Shown piece after piece: positions 1 through 6,815 of a stretch of DNA of 8,818 nt; position 1 is the first letter of the stretch; every line of letters starts with the position of its first letter. The DNA lies in NCBI GenBank assembly GCA_004357015.1, contig SMXE01000149.1, positions 1 to 8,818 of the forward strand. The letters are read 5' to 3'. The DNA comes from Caldithrix sp. Lineage in GTDB: Bacteria; Zhuqueibacterota; Zhuqueibacteria; Oceanimicrobiales; Oceanimicrobiaceae. The position numbers and the translations under genes are program-made. The notes under the pieces were generated by a model. The model was not told where the DNA came from. It made no database searches and saw nothing but the letters and a program-made list of their open reading frames with translations.

Positions 1-2
1 AT

Positions 3-170
3 CAATTGGCGAATTATCTGTTGAATACGACCCTCACTAAATTGGAAACGTTGTCTGCTCTGGAATCCAGGTTATCCAGAAAATCGATACCGGAACTAAG
101 AAAGAAAGTTCGTCGTATTTTGGACAAAACCCCAGGCAGAAAGTTGCCGGATTGGGATGTCATCCCTTGA
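3..170 (+). CDS. C-terminal fragment of an unidentified protein (5' end outside window)
   Basis: The plus-strand frame beginning at base 3 is open from the left edge to a TGA at 168-170 and gives 55 residues. The product is rich in Leu, Lys, Arg and Glu and looks like amphipathic helix (for example LSALESRLSRKS, then IPELRKKVRRIL). It ends in a short Pro/Trp-containing tail, LPDWDVIP. The competing minus-strand reading of the same bases has a less protein-like composition. I do not recognise the family and assign no function. The gene would converge on the oxidoreductase gene, whose stop lies 54 bases further on. No start codon is needed because the gene would enter from outside the window. 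The main doubt is that a 165-base open frame can occur by chance. Confidence 0.5.
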   Translation, partial: QLANYLLNTTLTKLETLSALESRLSRKSIPELRKKVRRILDKTPGRKLPDWDVIP

Positions 171-224
171 AATCCAATAGGTAGATCAGAAATCACATTT
201 TGTTGGTTTTGTGTCCTTGGGTGC
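171..224. other. Short convergent intergenic gap without clear terminator
   Basis: These 54 bases separate the stop of the plus-strand fragment from the stop of the minus-strand oxidoreductase gene. I looked for a GC-rich hairpin followed by a T-run on both strands and saw none. The best inverted repeats here are 4 bases per arm and not convincing. Confidence 0.5.
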
Positions 225-1283
225 TTAAGTCTCAAACCGCATTTCGACATTGGGCAAAGTGCGGATAAAATGCTCTCCCAATATTCTGGCCGGCGTCTGC
301 ACACCCGGCTCAGGATCGTTCGCCATGAAGTGCTCGACGGTGCCCAGCGCTGCTTCCACCGTGACATCGTAGCCATTTGCCAACACAAGGTGCGCCTCCC
401 TGGACTCGCCGCTTGCGTTCAGCACTTTGCCCCAGATGTAACTCTTTGTTTTCGCACGCTCCTTCGCTGTCGGATTCGTAACGCTGCGAGCCACCCTTTG
501 CTTCAGTGTCTTTTGAACCAACCGCGTACCCAGCAAACCTCTGAAAGGCCGCAGCAGCTTCATCATGCGAATCGTGGATTTCCTGGTCGCGCCATACACC
601 TCGATGTTTGGAATGCCGGTGGTATGAAAAGCAGTAGAAACGTCTCCCCAGGGAATCGTGGTGGACCACAATTTCTTATGAACAAACGGGACTTCCATGG
701 TTTTGTAGGCAAACGGGACATTCCTCAGCATACCTTCTTCGCGCACTTTCCCCCCCGTCTTAAGGCCTTCGATCATCGTTAGGGCCGTGCCCCGGCTCGG
801 CCCGCCACGGGCGTCAAACGCGAGCAGCAAGCGGTCGGCGTCCGGCAAATATTTTTTGAGGTTCAAGGCGAGACAGTCCGTTGGCACAACGTCGAAACCC
901 ACGCCGGGCAGCAGCATCACGCCGCGCTGCTTCGCGATTGTGTTGTGTTTCCGTATGGCCTCGAAAACCTCGATCTCGCCAGTGATATCGAGGTAGTGTG
1001 TCTTCCCAGCCAAACAGGCCTGCATCATCGGTGTGCTCGTCTGCGAAAACGGCCCGGCACAGTGCAGCACAAGATCTGCCTGCGAGATACTCTCCAGAAT
1101 GAAAGACGGAGTTTCAAGGCCGAATACCCGGAATTCCAAACCCAGCTCTCTCGCAAGCCGCGGAATAGCTTCTTTGTGCCGGCCAGCCAATATCGGATTC
1201 AGTCCCCGGTTTTTCGCCTCACGTGCGATGAGTTTACCCGTGTAACCGTTAGCGCCGTAGAGCATCCACTTCTTGATCGCCAT
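225..1283 (-). CDS. Saccharopine dehydrogenase-like NAD(P)-binding oxidoreductase (trans-acting enoyl reductase-like)
   Basis: This is a complete 352-residue soluble protein. Residues 9-16 (YGANGYTG) form the glycine-rich turn of an N-terminal Rossmann fold, followed by LAGR at 32-35, which usually contacts the cofactor ribose or phosphate. AGPF at 76-79 and YLDITGE at 97-103 are typical of the saccharopine dehydrogenase/trans-acting enoyl reductase superfamily. Members reduce or oxidise varied substrates, and most bacterial ones are uncharacterised. The substrate cannot be read from the sequence, and no membrane segment stands out. The ATG at 1283 is preceded by AGGAAGG (1297-1291) with a 7-base spacer, which supports this start. 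It is the last gene of a probable unit with the RidA-family gene, 61 bases upstream. True lysine biosynthesis or degradation is unlikely because no such genes are nearby. The family call is firm and the reaction unknown. Confidence 0.88.
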   Translation of the reverse strand: MAIKKWMLYGANGYTGKLIAREAKNRGLNPILAGRHKEAIPRLARELGLEFRVFGLETPSFILESISQADLVLHCAGPFSQTSTPMMQACLAGKTHYLDITGEIEVFEAIRKHNTIAKQRGVMLLPGVGFDVVPTDCLALNLKKYLPDADRLLLAFDARGGPSRGTALTMIEGLKTGGKVREEGMLRNVPFAYKTMEVPFVHKKLWSTTIPWGDVSTAFHTTGIPNIEVYGATRKSTIRMMKLLRPFRGLLGTRLVQKTLKQRVARSVTNPTAKERAKTKSYIWGKVLNASGESREAHLVLANGYDVTVEAALGTVEHFMANDPEPGVQTPARILGEHFIRTLPNVEMRFET

Positions 1284-1344
1284 ACCCGGCCCTTCCTCAG
1301 ATCAGATTCCTAAACAAATTCCAATAAAAATGCTGTAAAGCGGA

Positions 1345-1734
1345 TCATTCCTTCACTACTGCGACCGCTTCGACTTCCACCAACATTTCAGGGTCGATCA
1401 GGCGGCTTACCTCTAACATGCTGGTCGCAGGCAGAATGTCCCGGAAACATTCTCCATGCGCTTTTCCGACCTTTTCCCAATCATCAATGTTGGTTACATA
1501 AATCCGGGTTCGTACCACATCTTTCATATTTGCACCAGCTTTGTGCAGGGCAGTCTCGATATTCTTCAGCGCCTGGACAGTCTGCGCATACGGATCGCCG
1601 GTGCCAACCATCTTGCCATTGGAATCGATAGCTGTGCTGCCGGAAACATAAATGTGCGAACCGATCTTTACCGCGCGCGAGTAGCCGACGATGGACTCCC
1701 ACGGTGCACCGGAGGAGATGTTCATTCTTTTCAT
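1345..1734 (-). CDS. RidA/YjgF/YER057c/UK114-family protein lacking the catalytic arginine
   Basis: This 129-residue protein spans the whole small RidA fold, which normally forms trimers with active sites between subunits. Family landmarks are GYSRAVKIG at 17-25, the VSG turn at 30-32, [10 protein letters not shown] at 75-84 and the C-terminal strand VEVEAVAV at 119-126. Classical RidA deaminates reactive enamine/imine intermediates, using an arginine (Arg105 in E. coli) to hold the substrate carboxylate. Here the matching segment is [11 protein letters not shown] (102-112), with Thr104 in place of that Arg and Met106 in place of Cys107, so imine deaminase activity is doubtful. ATG 1734 is one possible start. 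ATG 1725 (MNISSG) is equally possible and starts closer to the conserved domain, and neither has a strong ribosome binding site. The gene lies 23 bases after the lipoprotein gene and 61 before the oxidoreductase gene, suggesting one transcript. Confidence 0.93.
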   Translation of the reverse strand: MKRMNISSGAPWESIVGYSRAVKIGSHIYVSGSTAIDSNGKMVGTGDPYAQTVQALKNIETALHKAGANMKDVVRTRIYVTNIDDWEKVGKAHGECFRDILPATSMLEVSRLIDPEMLVEVEAVAVVKE

Positions 1735-1757
1735 CTCGTTTAATCCGCGGCTTTATT

Positions 1758-2576
1758 TCAAAACGTTTTGGAAGTTACATCGAAAGTGCTGGCGTCCATC
1801 ATGTCAGACACTTTAACGTCTTTGAAAAAAATATGCCCGGGCCGGCCCAAAAATGGCTTGTTCAGAGCCAGCTTCACGCCGCCGAAGTCTTGCCAATCTT
1901 GCCAACTCGCTCCAGATCGCTCCCGGTCTGCTGGCCAATCTTCCAGATGGTATTCCCAGCGCTTCATCAAATGATCTTCTTTATCGATAAACGCCCAGTA
2001 GGTGTCGCCTGGGGTCAGGCCAACGCTTTCGAAGGTAATTTTGACGATATCGCACGGTTTACCGTCCACTTCCTGCTCGCCGTCATAGTTCAGAATCACG
2101 CCGGGATCCTTCAGCTTGTACGGCATGATCAGCCAGTAACTGTCGTTTATATAGCGGCCGTAGGCGTAGTCCAGCAGTTGTGTTTTGGTCGAGTCCACCG
2201 TCACGCCTTCCCCATCGAGATAGACATCGCCCAATTTTGTTTGCGTGTCAAAAATCGCCAGGAAATGTTGACCTTCCCGGTTGGTCCCTTCCACGCGGTA
2301 GCGGTTGTCCTGGCGGTTCCAATCGTGCCGAAAGTCTGCCCGGATTTGGCCATCGATTTCAACGAGCCAACGAAAGCTCAAATAAGCAACCCGGTCCCAC
2401 TTGTCCTTGCCCAGCGCCTGCCACATCTGTTCGATGACCTCCACTGCCTTCGGATCGGACTTTGAGGCATCGAACTGCGAGCCGCTGGCGGACTCAGGGA
2501 CTTCTTCCTGTGTGCAGCTATTTATGAACATCAGTGATATCGCGGCAAACACAAAAAAACGCGCCAAGTTTTGCAT
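1758..2576 (-). CDS. Predicted lipoprotein, LolA/LolB-like fold, function unknown
   Basis: The protein has 272 residues. Residues 1-20 form a hydrophobic signal ending in the lipobox-like FINSC, so Cys21 would be lipidated. Residue +2 is Thr, not the Asp inner-membrane retention signal of enterobacteria, which is compatible with outer-membrane sorting. The rest has a strand-rich pattern seen in outer-membrane lipoprotein-sorting (LolA/LolB-like) domains: a helix around 43-60 (KAVEVIEQMWQAL), then alternating strands. Conserved-looking blocks are SYWLIMPYKLKDPGV (146-160) and GLTPGDTYWAFID (186-198). These blocks recall an uncharacterised family I know mainly from Bacteroidota (possibly DUF6503), but I cannot confirm this. 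The start at 2576 is chosen over the longer frame opening at 2627 because AGGAGGG lies 4 bases upstream and the signal begins at this Met. It heads a probable unit with the RidA-family gene. No catalytic residues are evident, so a binding or carrier role is inferred. Confidence 0.8.
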   Translation of the reverse strand: MQNLARFFVFAAISLMFINSCTQEEVPESASGSQFDASKSDPKAVEVIEQMWQALGKDKWDRVAYLSFRWLVEIDGQIRADFRHDWNRQDNRYRVEGTNREGQHFLAIFDTQTKLGDVYLDGEGVTVDSTKTQLLDYAYGRYINDSYWLIMPYKLKDPGVILNYDGEQEVDGKPCDIVKITFESVGLTPGDTYWAFIDKEDHLMKRWEYHLEDWPADRERSGASWQDWQDFGGVKLALNKPFLGRPGHIFFKDVKVSDMMDASTFDVTSKTF

Positions 2577-2615
2577 GCTCCCTCCTTGCCTAGGATTTAT
2601 GTAAATGGGTAAAAG

Positions 2616-2637
2616 GTGACAAATCAAAAAAAGTCAC
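2616..2637. repeat. Inverted repeat GTGAC-N12-GTCAC upstream of the lipoprotein gene
   Basis: Perfect 5-base arms at 2616-2620 and 2633-2637 are separated by 12 mostly A/T bases, about 40-60 bases upstream of the lipoprotein start. The spacing of roughly 1.5 to 2 helical turns between arm centres would suit a dimeric regulator. Short arms of this kind also arise by chance, so an operator role is inference. Confidence 0.3.
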
Positions 2638-2642
2638 GGCCG

Positions 2643-2660
2643 AGCTTAGAATACTAAGCT
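2643..2660. repeat. Short hairpin AGCTTAG-N4-CTAAGCT between barrel and lipoprotein genes
   Basis: Seven-base perfect arms (2643-2649 and 2654-2660) enclose a 4-base loop. On the minus strand the stem is followed about 10 bases later by seven T's, not immediately, so it is at best a weak terminator for the barrel transcript. It could equally be an mRNA 3'-end stabilising hairpin. Confidence 0.35.
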
Positions 2661-2737
2661 TTTCCCAATGGTTCAAGCATTTTGTCCGGGAAACAAGTTG
2701 AATATCAGGTGCCCCATGAACATCGTTTGCGCCATTG

Positions 2738-3973
2738 CTAAAAACCCACTAGCAACGTCGTGTACGACCACACACCAAAGTCGGAGTTCTGAAACCGAGC
2801 CTCCATCAAGTCCCCCGGGTCAAAAAAAGCAAGGGCAAACTGAAAAGAAACGGCCGAATTGTAGGCATAGTTCAAGACGAGATCCAATTCGGTGCCAAAG
2901 TTCTTTTCCTCACCTTTGGCCGCTCTGAAGTTGTGGAAATGGGCGTCCAACTGCCAAACATCGCTCAAAGGAATGCGCCCTTTGACCATAAAATCCTGCA
3001 ATCCTTGCCCGGCGGTGTTGACCGGTATGTTAATGAAATAGTCCATGAAACCGTAAAACTTGTGGTTCGTGGCAAACAAAGTATCGAAAACTTTGTAATC
3101 TTCGTCGGCTGCATCCATGCCTGAGAGGAAATCGTATCCGACCCTTACTACATACTTCCGCACCGATGGAAACGTGTAGCCGACGGACCCAGTAAGCATG
3201 AGGGCAGAGACATCCTGCCCCCGCCGGTTGCCGAACTGAACCGCGGCTTCACTTTCAAAGTCAAATCTCTCTGACAATTGTCCTTTGCTGTAAAAGCCGA
3301 GCGTGGCGCGCTTCAAATTGTCTTCACCGGGCACGACTTCATTCTCGTCGGATTCGAATAAGAAGTAGCCATCAAGTTCATATTTCGGATTGTGGCGGTA
3401 TTTATAATACAAACCCCAAAAATTGTAATCCGTATTTTCCTGTCCTGCCGTGGATGCTGGCGTGGCAGGACCTGTCACCGCTGTGTTCCCCTCTTTGATG
3501 ATCGTCGCAAAGACATCAAACGTTTTCTGCTTGCCGAACGTTAACTTGACGCCATCGAATGAGCGACCGACGTTGCTAAAGCCGACCGGGCCGATCAAGC
3601 GTTGGTTGGCGTACAGCATCTCCTGCCGACCGACCTTTATCGAGATCGGCTTCCCCAAAAAATTTCGCACCTGAACGTAACCCTGATGGAGATCGATGTT
3701 CGCACTGCTTGCCAGGGTGTTCGTTTCTGCCCCAAATGCTCTCGAGTCCTGCAACTGAACGTAGACATCAACATCTTCGTGAGGTGCCATTCTGGCGCCA
3801 AACCGTATGCGCGATAAAGTATAAGTGTTCGTGTCCGTATCGTTATCAAAGTCTCGGGCATCAACCTCGCCTCGAATCCGGATCTGGCCATCAAATTTGA
3901 CGGGAACGTCGCTCACTTGCGCCAACAGACTCGTTGAGAAAACCAAACCCAAAATCAGAATAATCTTCTTCAT
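2738..3973 (-). CDS. Alginate-export-family outer-membrane beta-barrel protein
   Basis: The protein has 411 residues. It begins with a Sec signal peptide (MKKIILILGLVFSTSLLA, probable cut after Ala18), then shows strand-like alternation of aromatic/hydrophobic and polar residues throughout. It ends in LLVGF with a terminal Phe, the typical signal for barrel assembly by BamA. Diagnostic blocks for the alginate export (AlgE-like) barrel family are KVGRQEMLYANQRLIGP at 113-129, GRSFDGVKL at 136-144 and FATNHKFYGFMDYF at 300-313. The founding member exports alginate in Pseudomonas, but most relatives lie outside alginate operons and probably act as anion or polysaccharide-selective porins. No polysaccharide gene is visible here, so substrate export is not claimed. 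The start at 3973 is preferred over an upstream ATG at 4030 because GGAGG lies 7 bases before it and the signal peptide starts here. Confidence 0.88.
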   Translation of the reverse strand: MKKIILILGLVFSTSLLAQVSDVPVKFDGQIRIRGEVDARDFDNDTDTNTYTLSRIRFGARMAPHEDVDVYVQLQDSRAFGAETNTLASSANIDLHQGYVQVRNFLGKPISIKVGRQEMLYANQRLIGPVGFSNVGRSFDGVKLTFGKQKTFDVFATIIKEGNTAVTGPATPASTAGQENTDYNFWGLYYKYRHNPKYELDGYFLFESDENEVVPGEDNLKRATLGFYSKGQLSERFDFESEAAVQFGNRRGQDVSALMLTGSVGYTFPSVRKYVVRVGYDFLSGMDAADEDYKVFDTLFATNHKFYGFMDYFINIPVNTAGQGLQDFMVKGRIPLSDVWQLDAHFHNFRAAKGEEKNFGTELDLVLNYAYNSAVSFQFALAFFDPGDLMEARFQNSDFGVWSYTTLLVGF

Positions 3974-4009
3974 TTCCGGACCTCCAACTGGTAAGTAGAA
4001 AAACGCGCT

Positions 4010-4040
4010 ATTTATACAACCTCTTGTCAATCAAAGTCAC
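4010..4040 (-). promoter_or_regulatory. Candidate sigma70-type promoter of the barrel gene
   Basis: On the minus strand GTGACT (4040-4035) resembles a -35 box (4 of 6 to TTGACA), and TATAAA (4016-4011) a -10 box, separated by 18 bases. Transcription would start near 4003 and give a leader of about 30 bases that contains the GGAGG ribosome binding site. A perfect TTGACA also occurs at 4029-4024 but sits only 8 bases before the TATAAA, too close for a -35. If the organism uses a Bacteroidota-type sigma factor this assignment may not hold. Confidence 0.38.
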
Positions 4041-4120
4041 GTTCGTGCCTCAGTTTCGGAACGGGAAAATGTAGCCCAATAAATTGCGAAAATCAATGAA
4101 TTATCAATATTCTAATAATA

Positions 4121-4151
4121 GCAAAAGCCCGCTTTCTGAGCGGGCTTTTGC
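4121..4151 (-). terminator. Intrinsic terminator of the pgpH-ybeY-CNNM-glyS operon
   Basis: This is a perfect 12-bp inverted repeat, GCAAAAGCCCGC (4121-4132) and GCGGGCTTTTGC (4140-4151), with a 7-base loop. It starts 24 bases after the glyS stop. On the minus strand the GC-rich core is followed by CTTTTGCTATTATT, a T-rich tail partly paired in the stem. It also separates the operon from the barrel gene promoter. The A-tract and T-tract symmetry means it could work in both directions, though nothing on the plus strand needs it. Confidence 0.85.
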
Positions 4152-4175
4152 GAACGCAATGCATCCAGATTGCCT

Positions 4176-5510
4176 CTAATTAATTCGCTCGTGCAGGTAG
4201 TTCAGAATCGCATCCATTCCGACCCGCTCCTGCTGCATGGAATCGCGTTCGCGTATCGTCACGGTCTGGTCCTCCAATGTCTGCGAATCCACCGTGATAC
4301 AGAATGGCGTACCGGCTTCGTCCTGCCGGCGATAGCGCCGGCCCACCGCGCCGCCTTCATCGTAAAACACCATCATGTGCCGCTTGAGATCATCGTGGAT
4401 TTTGTGGGCGAGCTCCGGCATACCGTCACGCTTGACCAGCGGAAAAATGCCAGCCTTGATCGGCGCGATCTTCGGAGAAAGCCGCAAAACCGTGCGGGTG
4501 TCATTTTCCAACTCTTCCTCTTCGTAGGCGTCTACCAGCGCTGTCAACAATGTTCGGTCACAGCCTGCCGAGGTCTCGATAATATACGGCACGAAGCGCT
4601 CACGGGTGGCGTCATCGAAGTACCGCAGATCCTTGCCGGAATATTCCATGTGGCGTTTCAGGTCGAAATCCGTGCGATTGTGGATGCCCTCAAGCTCCTT
4701 CCAGCCAAACGGAAAGTTGTATTCGATGTCAAAAGCGACAGCGGCGTAGTGCGCCAGCTCATTCTCATCGTGCTGGTGAAAGCGCAGGTTTTCCTTGCGG
4801 ATACCCAGCTCATCGTACCACCGGATGCGCTGCTCTTTCCAATATTCGAACCACTCCTCGTCTCTGCCCGGTTTCACGAAAAACTGCATTTCCATCTGTT
4901 CGAACTCGCGGGTGCGGAAGATGAAATAACGCGGCGTGATTTCGTTACGGAACGCCTTGCCGATTTGAGCGATGCCGAACGGCACTTTCTGTCGCGAGGA
5001 TTGCAGCACATTCGTGTAGTTCACATAGATGCCCTGCGCGGTCTCCGGGCGCAGATAAACGGCGGAAGCGTCTTCCTCCACCGCTCCCATGTGGGTTTTG
5101 AACATCAGGTTAAACTGGCGGACTTCGGTCAACTCACCGCCGCACTCGTTAACCATTTTGCTCGGTTTCTGCGGGCACGGCGTGCTCTCGAGTTGGTCAG
5201 CGCGAAAACGGCCCTTGCAGGTTTTGCAGTCGATCAAAGGATCGACGAAACCTTCCACGTGACCAGAGGCCTCCCAAATACGGGGGTGCATCAGGATGGC
5301 TGCGTCCAACCCAACAATATCGTCACGGTACTGCACCATGCTCTTCCACCAAAATTCCTTGACGTTCCTTTTTAGCTCGATGCCCAGCGGGCCATAATCG
5401 TAACAGCTATCCAGGCCGCCGTAAATTTCGCTCGATTGAAAAATGTAGCCTTTTCGTTTGCATAGAGACACAATCTTGTTCATCTTGTTATCGATGGAAT
5501 TCTTGCTCAT
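4176..5510 (-). CDS. glyS: Glycyl-tRNA synthetase, single-chain alpha2 type
   Basis: A class II aminoacyl-tRNA synthetase of 444 residues that attaches glycine to tRNA(Gly) in the cytoplasm. It is the homodimeric type shared with eukaryotes and archaea, not the alpha2beta2 type of E. coli. Motif 1 is around 75-91 (HPRIWEASGHVEGFVDP), motif 2 at 184-211 (GKAFRNEITPR then FRTREFEQME) and motif 3 at 308-325 (ETSAGCDRTLL). A C-terminal anticodon-binding domain runs from about 343 to the end, with RRYRRQDEAGTPFC at 391-404. Cys95, Cys98, Cys112 and Cys123 resemble a zinc-ribbon insert, but the second knuckle is C-X10-C rather than the usual CxxC. Length is normal for the type. The start overlaps the upstream stop as TAATG and is preceded by AGAGGAG with a 5-6-base spacer, so translation is probably coupled and strong. 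A terminator follows. Confidence 0.97.
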   Translation of the reverse strand: MSKNSIDNKMNKIVSLCKRKGYIFQSSEIYGGLDSCYDYGPLGIELKRNVKEFWWKSMVQYRDDIVGLDAAILMHPRIWEASGHVEGFVDPLIDCKTCKGRFRADQLESTPCPQKPSKMVNECGGELTEVRQFNLMFKTHMGAVEEDASAVYLRPETAQGIYVNYTNVLQSSRQKVPFGIAQIGKAFRNEITPRYFIFRTREFEQMEMQFFVKPGRDEEWFEYWKEQRIRWYDELGIRKENLRFHQHDENELAHYAAVAFDIEYNFPFGWKELEGIHNRTDFDLKRHMEYSGKDLRYFDDATRERFVPYIIETSAGCDRTLLTALVDAYEEEELENDTRTVLRLSPKIAPIKAGIFPLVKRDGMPELAHKIHDDLKRHMMVFYDEGGAVGRRYRRQDEAGTPFCITVDSQTLEDQTVTIRERDSMQQERVGMDAILNYLHERIN

Positions 5511-6799
5511 TAAGTCTCCTCTTCTTGCTCTGCCTGGTTTACGGTCAATCGCACGCGTTTGATGCGATTTCGAACCACCACCTCCACCAGGAAATCGTAG
5601 TTCTCGTAACGTACAACTTCGTTTTCGTCCGGCACATATCCCGTCAGGTTGAGGATAAAGCCGCCGAGACTTTCATAATCGCCGTCGGTGGGTAGATCAA
5701 AGTCCAGAGCATCATTCAGTTCATCAAGCCCTATTTTGGCATCGACGTCGTAAACATTTTTCTCGATCTTCTTAAACAGCGGCGCCTCTTTGTCGTACTC
5801 ATCCTGAATGTCACCGATGATCTCTTCGATCACATCCTCCAGTGTTACCAGACCAGCCGTGCCGCCATACTCATCGACTACGATGGCCATGTGACCTTTT
5901 TCCTGTCGGAACTCATGAAGCAGCCGGTCCAGCTTCTTGGTCTCAGGCACGAAATACGCGGGCCGGGCAAGCCTCAACAGGTTCGGCGATTTTGCCTTCG
6001 CAGCGGCGCCAATGTACGGCAGCAAATCCTTGATGTGAATGATGCCAAGTATATTGTCGACATCATCAGAATAAAGCGGAATTCGCGAGTGGCCTTTCTC
6101 CTTGATGAGCATGACCAACCTCTTGACGTCGGCTTTGTCCTCAACACAAACCATGTCCGTTCGCGGAATCATAACTTCATGTACTTGGGTTTCGCCAAAT
6201 TCGATGATCGAGTGAATCATTTCCCGCTCATCTTCCTCGAGCTCGTTGCCGTTCGCATCTTCAACCATCGCCAGAACCCCCCGATGGCTCAAGCCGTTGC
6301 CATTGAGTTTAAACTTGACAGAAACGAACCGTAGAAACTTTGCCAGCGTATTGGTAAACGGACTCACAGTTTTGTAGTAGAGCAACAAGGGCAGAGACAC
6401 GGTCTGCGCAAATCCGGCGCTGTTGCTGAGGACAAAACGTCCGGCCCATATCTCAATGACAGCAAAGAAGAATACCGTTAGTGGCACCACAGCCAGAAAC
6501 AAAATGAGCCAGCCTGGCAGTCCGAAAAGTTCAGCTACTAGGAAAGACACAAACGCGCACGCACTCACCAAAGAGACGGTGGTCACCCATCGCGCCAGCT
6601 TAATGGCGAGTAGCAAAGAGTGGCCGTTGGCCAGCAGTGACTCTATACGCTTTGAGCCTTTGCTGCGCTTTTTCTTGAGTTCCAGCGGGGACGTTTCCAG
6701 CAGCGCCAGGAAGGCCACTTCGGCGCCGGCAAAGAAGACGAACAACAACGCCGAAACCACTAAAACAATGCCGGAAACAATGTACGAGTCAGGGTCCAA
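5510..6799 (-). CDS. CNNM/CorC-HlyC-type membrane protein with CBS pair (putative Mg2+/divalent cation transporter)
   Basis: The protein has 429 residues in the usual family order. A CNNM/DUF21 membrane domain (about 1-160) has hydrophobic segments at 7-33, 62-90, 96-120 and 130-148. Residues 24-31 (AGAEVAFL) match the small/acidic motif of the first helix. CBS domains lie at about 208-262 (EVMIPRTDM, HSRIPLY) and 279-332 (VVDEYGGTAGLVTLEDVIEEI), and a C-terminal CorC_HlyC domain at 344-421. Family members are implicated in Mg2+ or Co2+ homeostasis, with the CBS pair binding Mg-ATP, and the older name hemolysin C is misleading. The start is a TTG at 6799: an in-frame TAG lies five codons upstream and no ATG precedes the first membrane helix. 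It lacks a clear ribosome binding site. The gene starts 16 bases after ybeY and overlaps glyS by one base. Confidence 0.93.
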   Translation of the reverse strand: MDPDSYIVSGIVLVVSALLFVFFAGAEVAFLALLETSPLELKKKRSKGSKRIESLLANGHSLLLAIKLARWVTTVSLVSACAFVSFLVAELFGLPGWLILFLAVVPLTVFFFAVIEIWAGRFVLSNSAGFAQTVSLPLLLYYKTVSPFTNTLAKFLRFVSVKFKLNGNGLSHRGVLAMVEDANGNELEEDEREMIHSIIEFGETQVHEVMIPRTDMVCVEDKADVKRLVMLIKEKGHSRIPLYSDDVDNILGIIHIKDLLPYIGAAAKAKSPNLLRLARPAYFVPETKKLDRLLHEFRQEKGHMAIVVDEYGGTAGLVTLEDVIEEIIGDIQDEYDKEAPLFKKIEKNVYDVDAKIGLDELNDALDFDLPTDGDYESLGGFILNLTGYVPDENEVVRYENYDFLVEVVVRNRIKRVRLTVNQAEQEEET

Positions 6800-6815
6800 T
6801 TGTTGTCGAAACTAG

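Larger units (their letters stand above)
2577..2737. other. Intergenic region between barrel and lipoprotein genes
   Basis: This 161-base gap separates the barrel stop from the lipoprotein start. It holds a strong ribosome binding site (AGGAGGG, minus strand, just upstream of 2576), an inverted repeat GTGAC-N12-GTCAC at 2616-2637, and a 7-bp hairpin at 2643-2660. A weak promoter candidate has TTGTCA at 2622-2617 with an AT-rich CATAAA about 15 bases downstream. No canonical terminator for the barrel gene is visible. Confidence 0.5.

Noticed and set aside
14..388. 124-codon minus-strand frame at the left edge
   Set aside because: Much of it is an out-of-frame shadow of the oxidoreductase gene and the rest is antisense to the more protein-like plus-strand fragment at 3-170.
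1704..2465. 253-codon plus-strand open frame opposite the lipoprotein gene
   Set aside because: It has no ribosome binding site, crosses the lipoprotein/RidA gene junction and is antisense to a gene with a clear signal peptide and strong ribosome binding site.
4024..4029. Perfect TTGACA on the minus strand as the -35 box
   Set aside because: It lies only 8 bases from the TATAAA at 4016-4011, and no -10-like sequence occurs 16-18 bases downstream of it.
3974..4030. Upstream ATG at 4030 as start of the barrel protein
   Set aside because: It would place 19 non-hydrophobic residues before the signal peptide and ignore the GGAGG site next to the ATG at 3973; the extension also overlaps the candidate promoter.
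4170..5375. 401-codon plus-strand open frame opposite glyS
   Set aside because: It mirrors the glyS codons. The minus-strand product has every GlyRS motif in order, while the plus-strand translation shows no recognisable domain.
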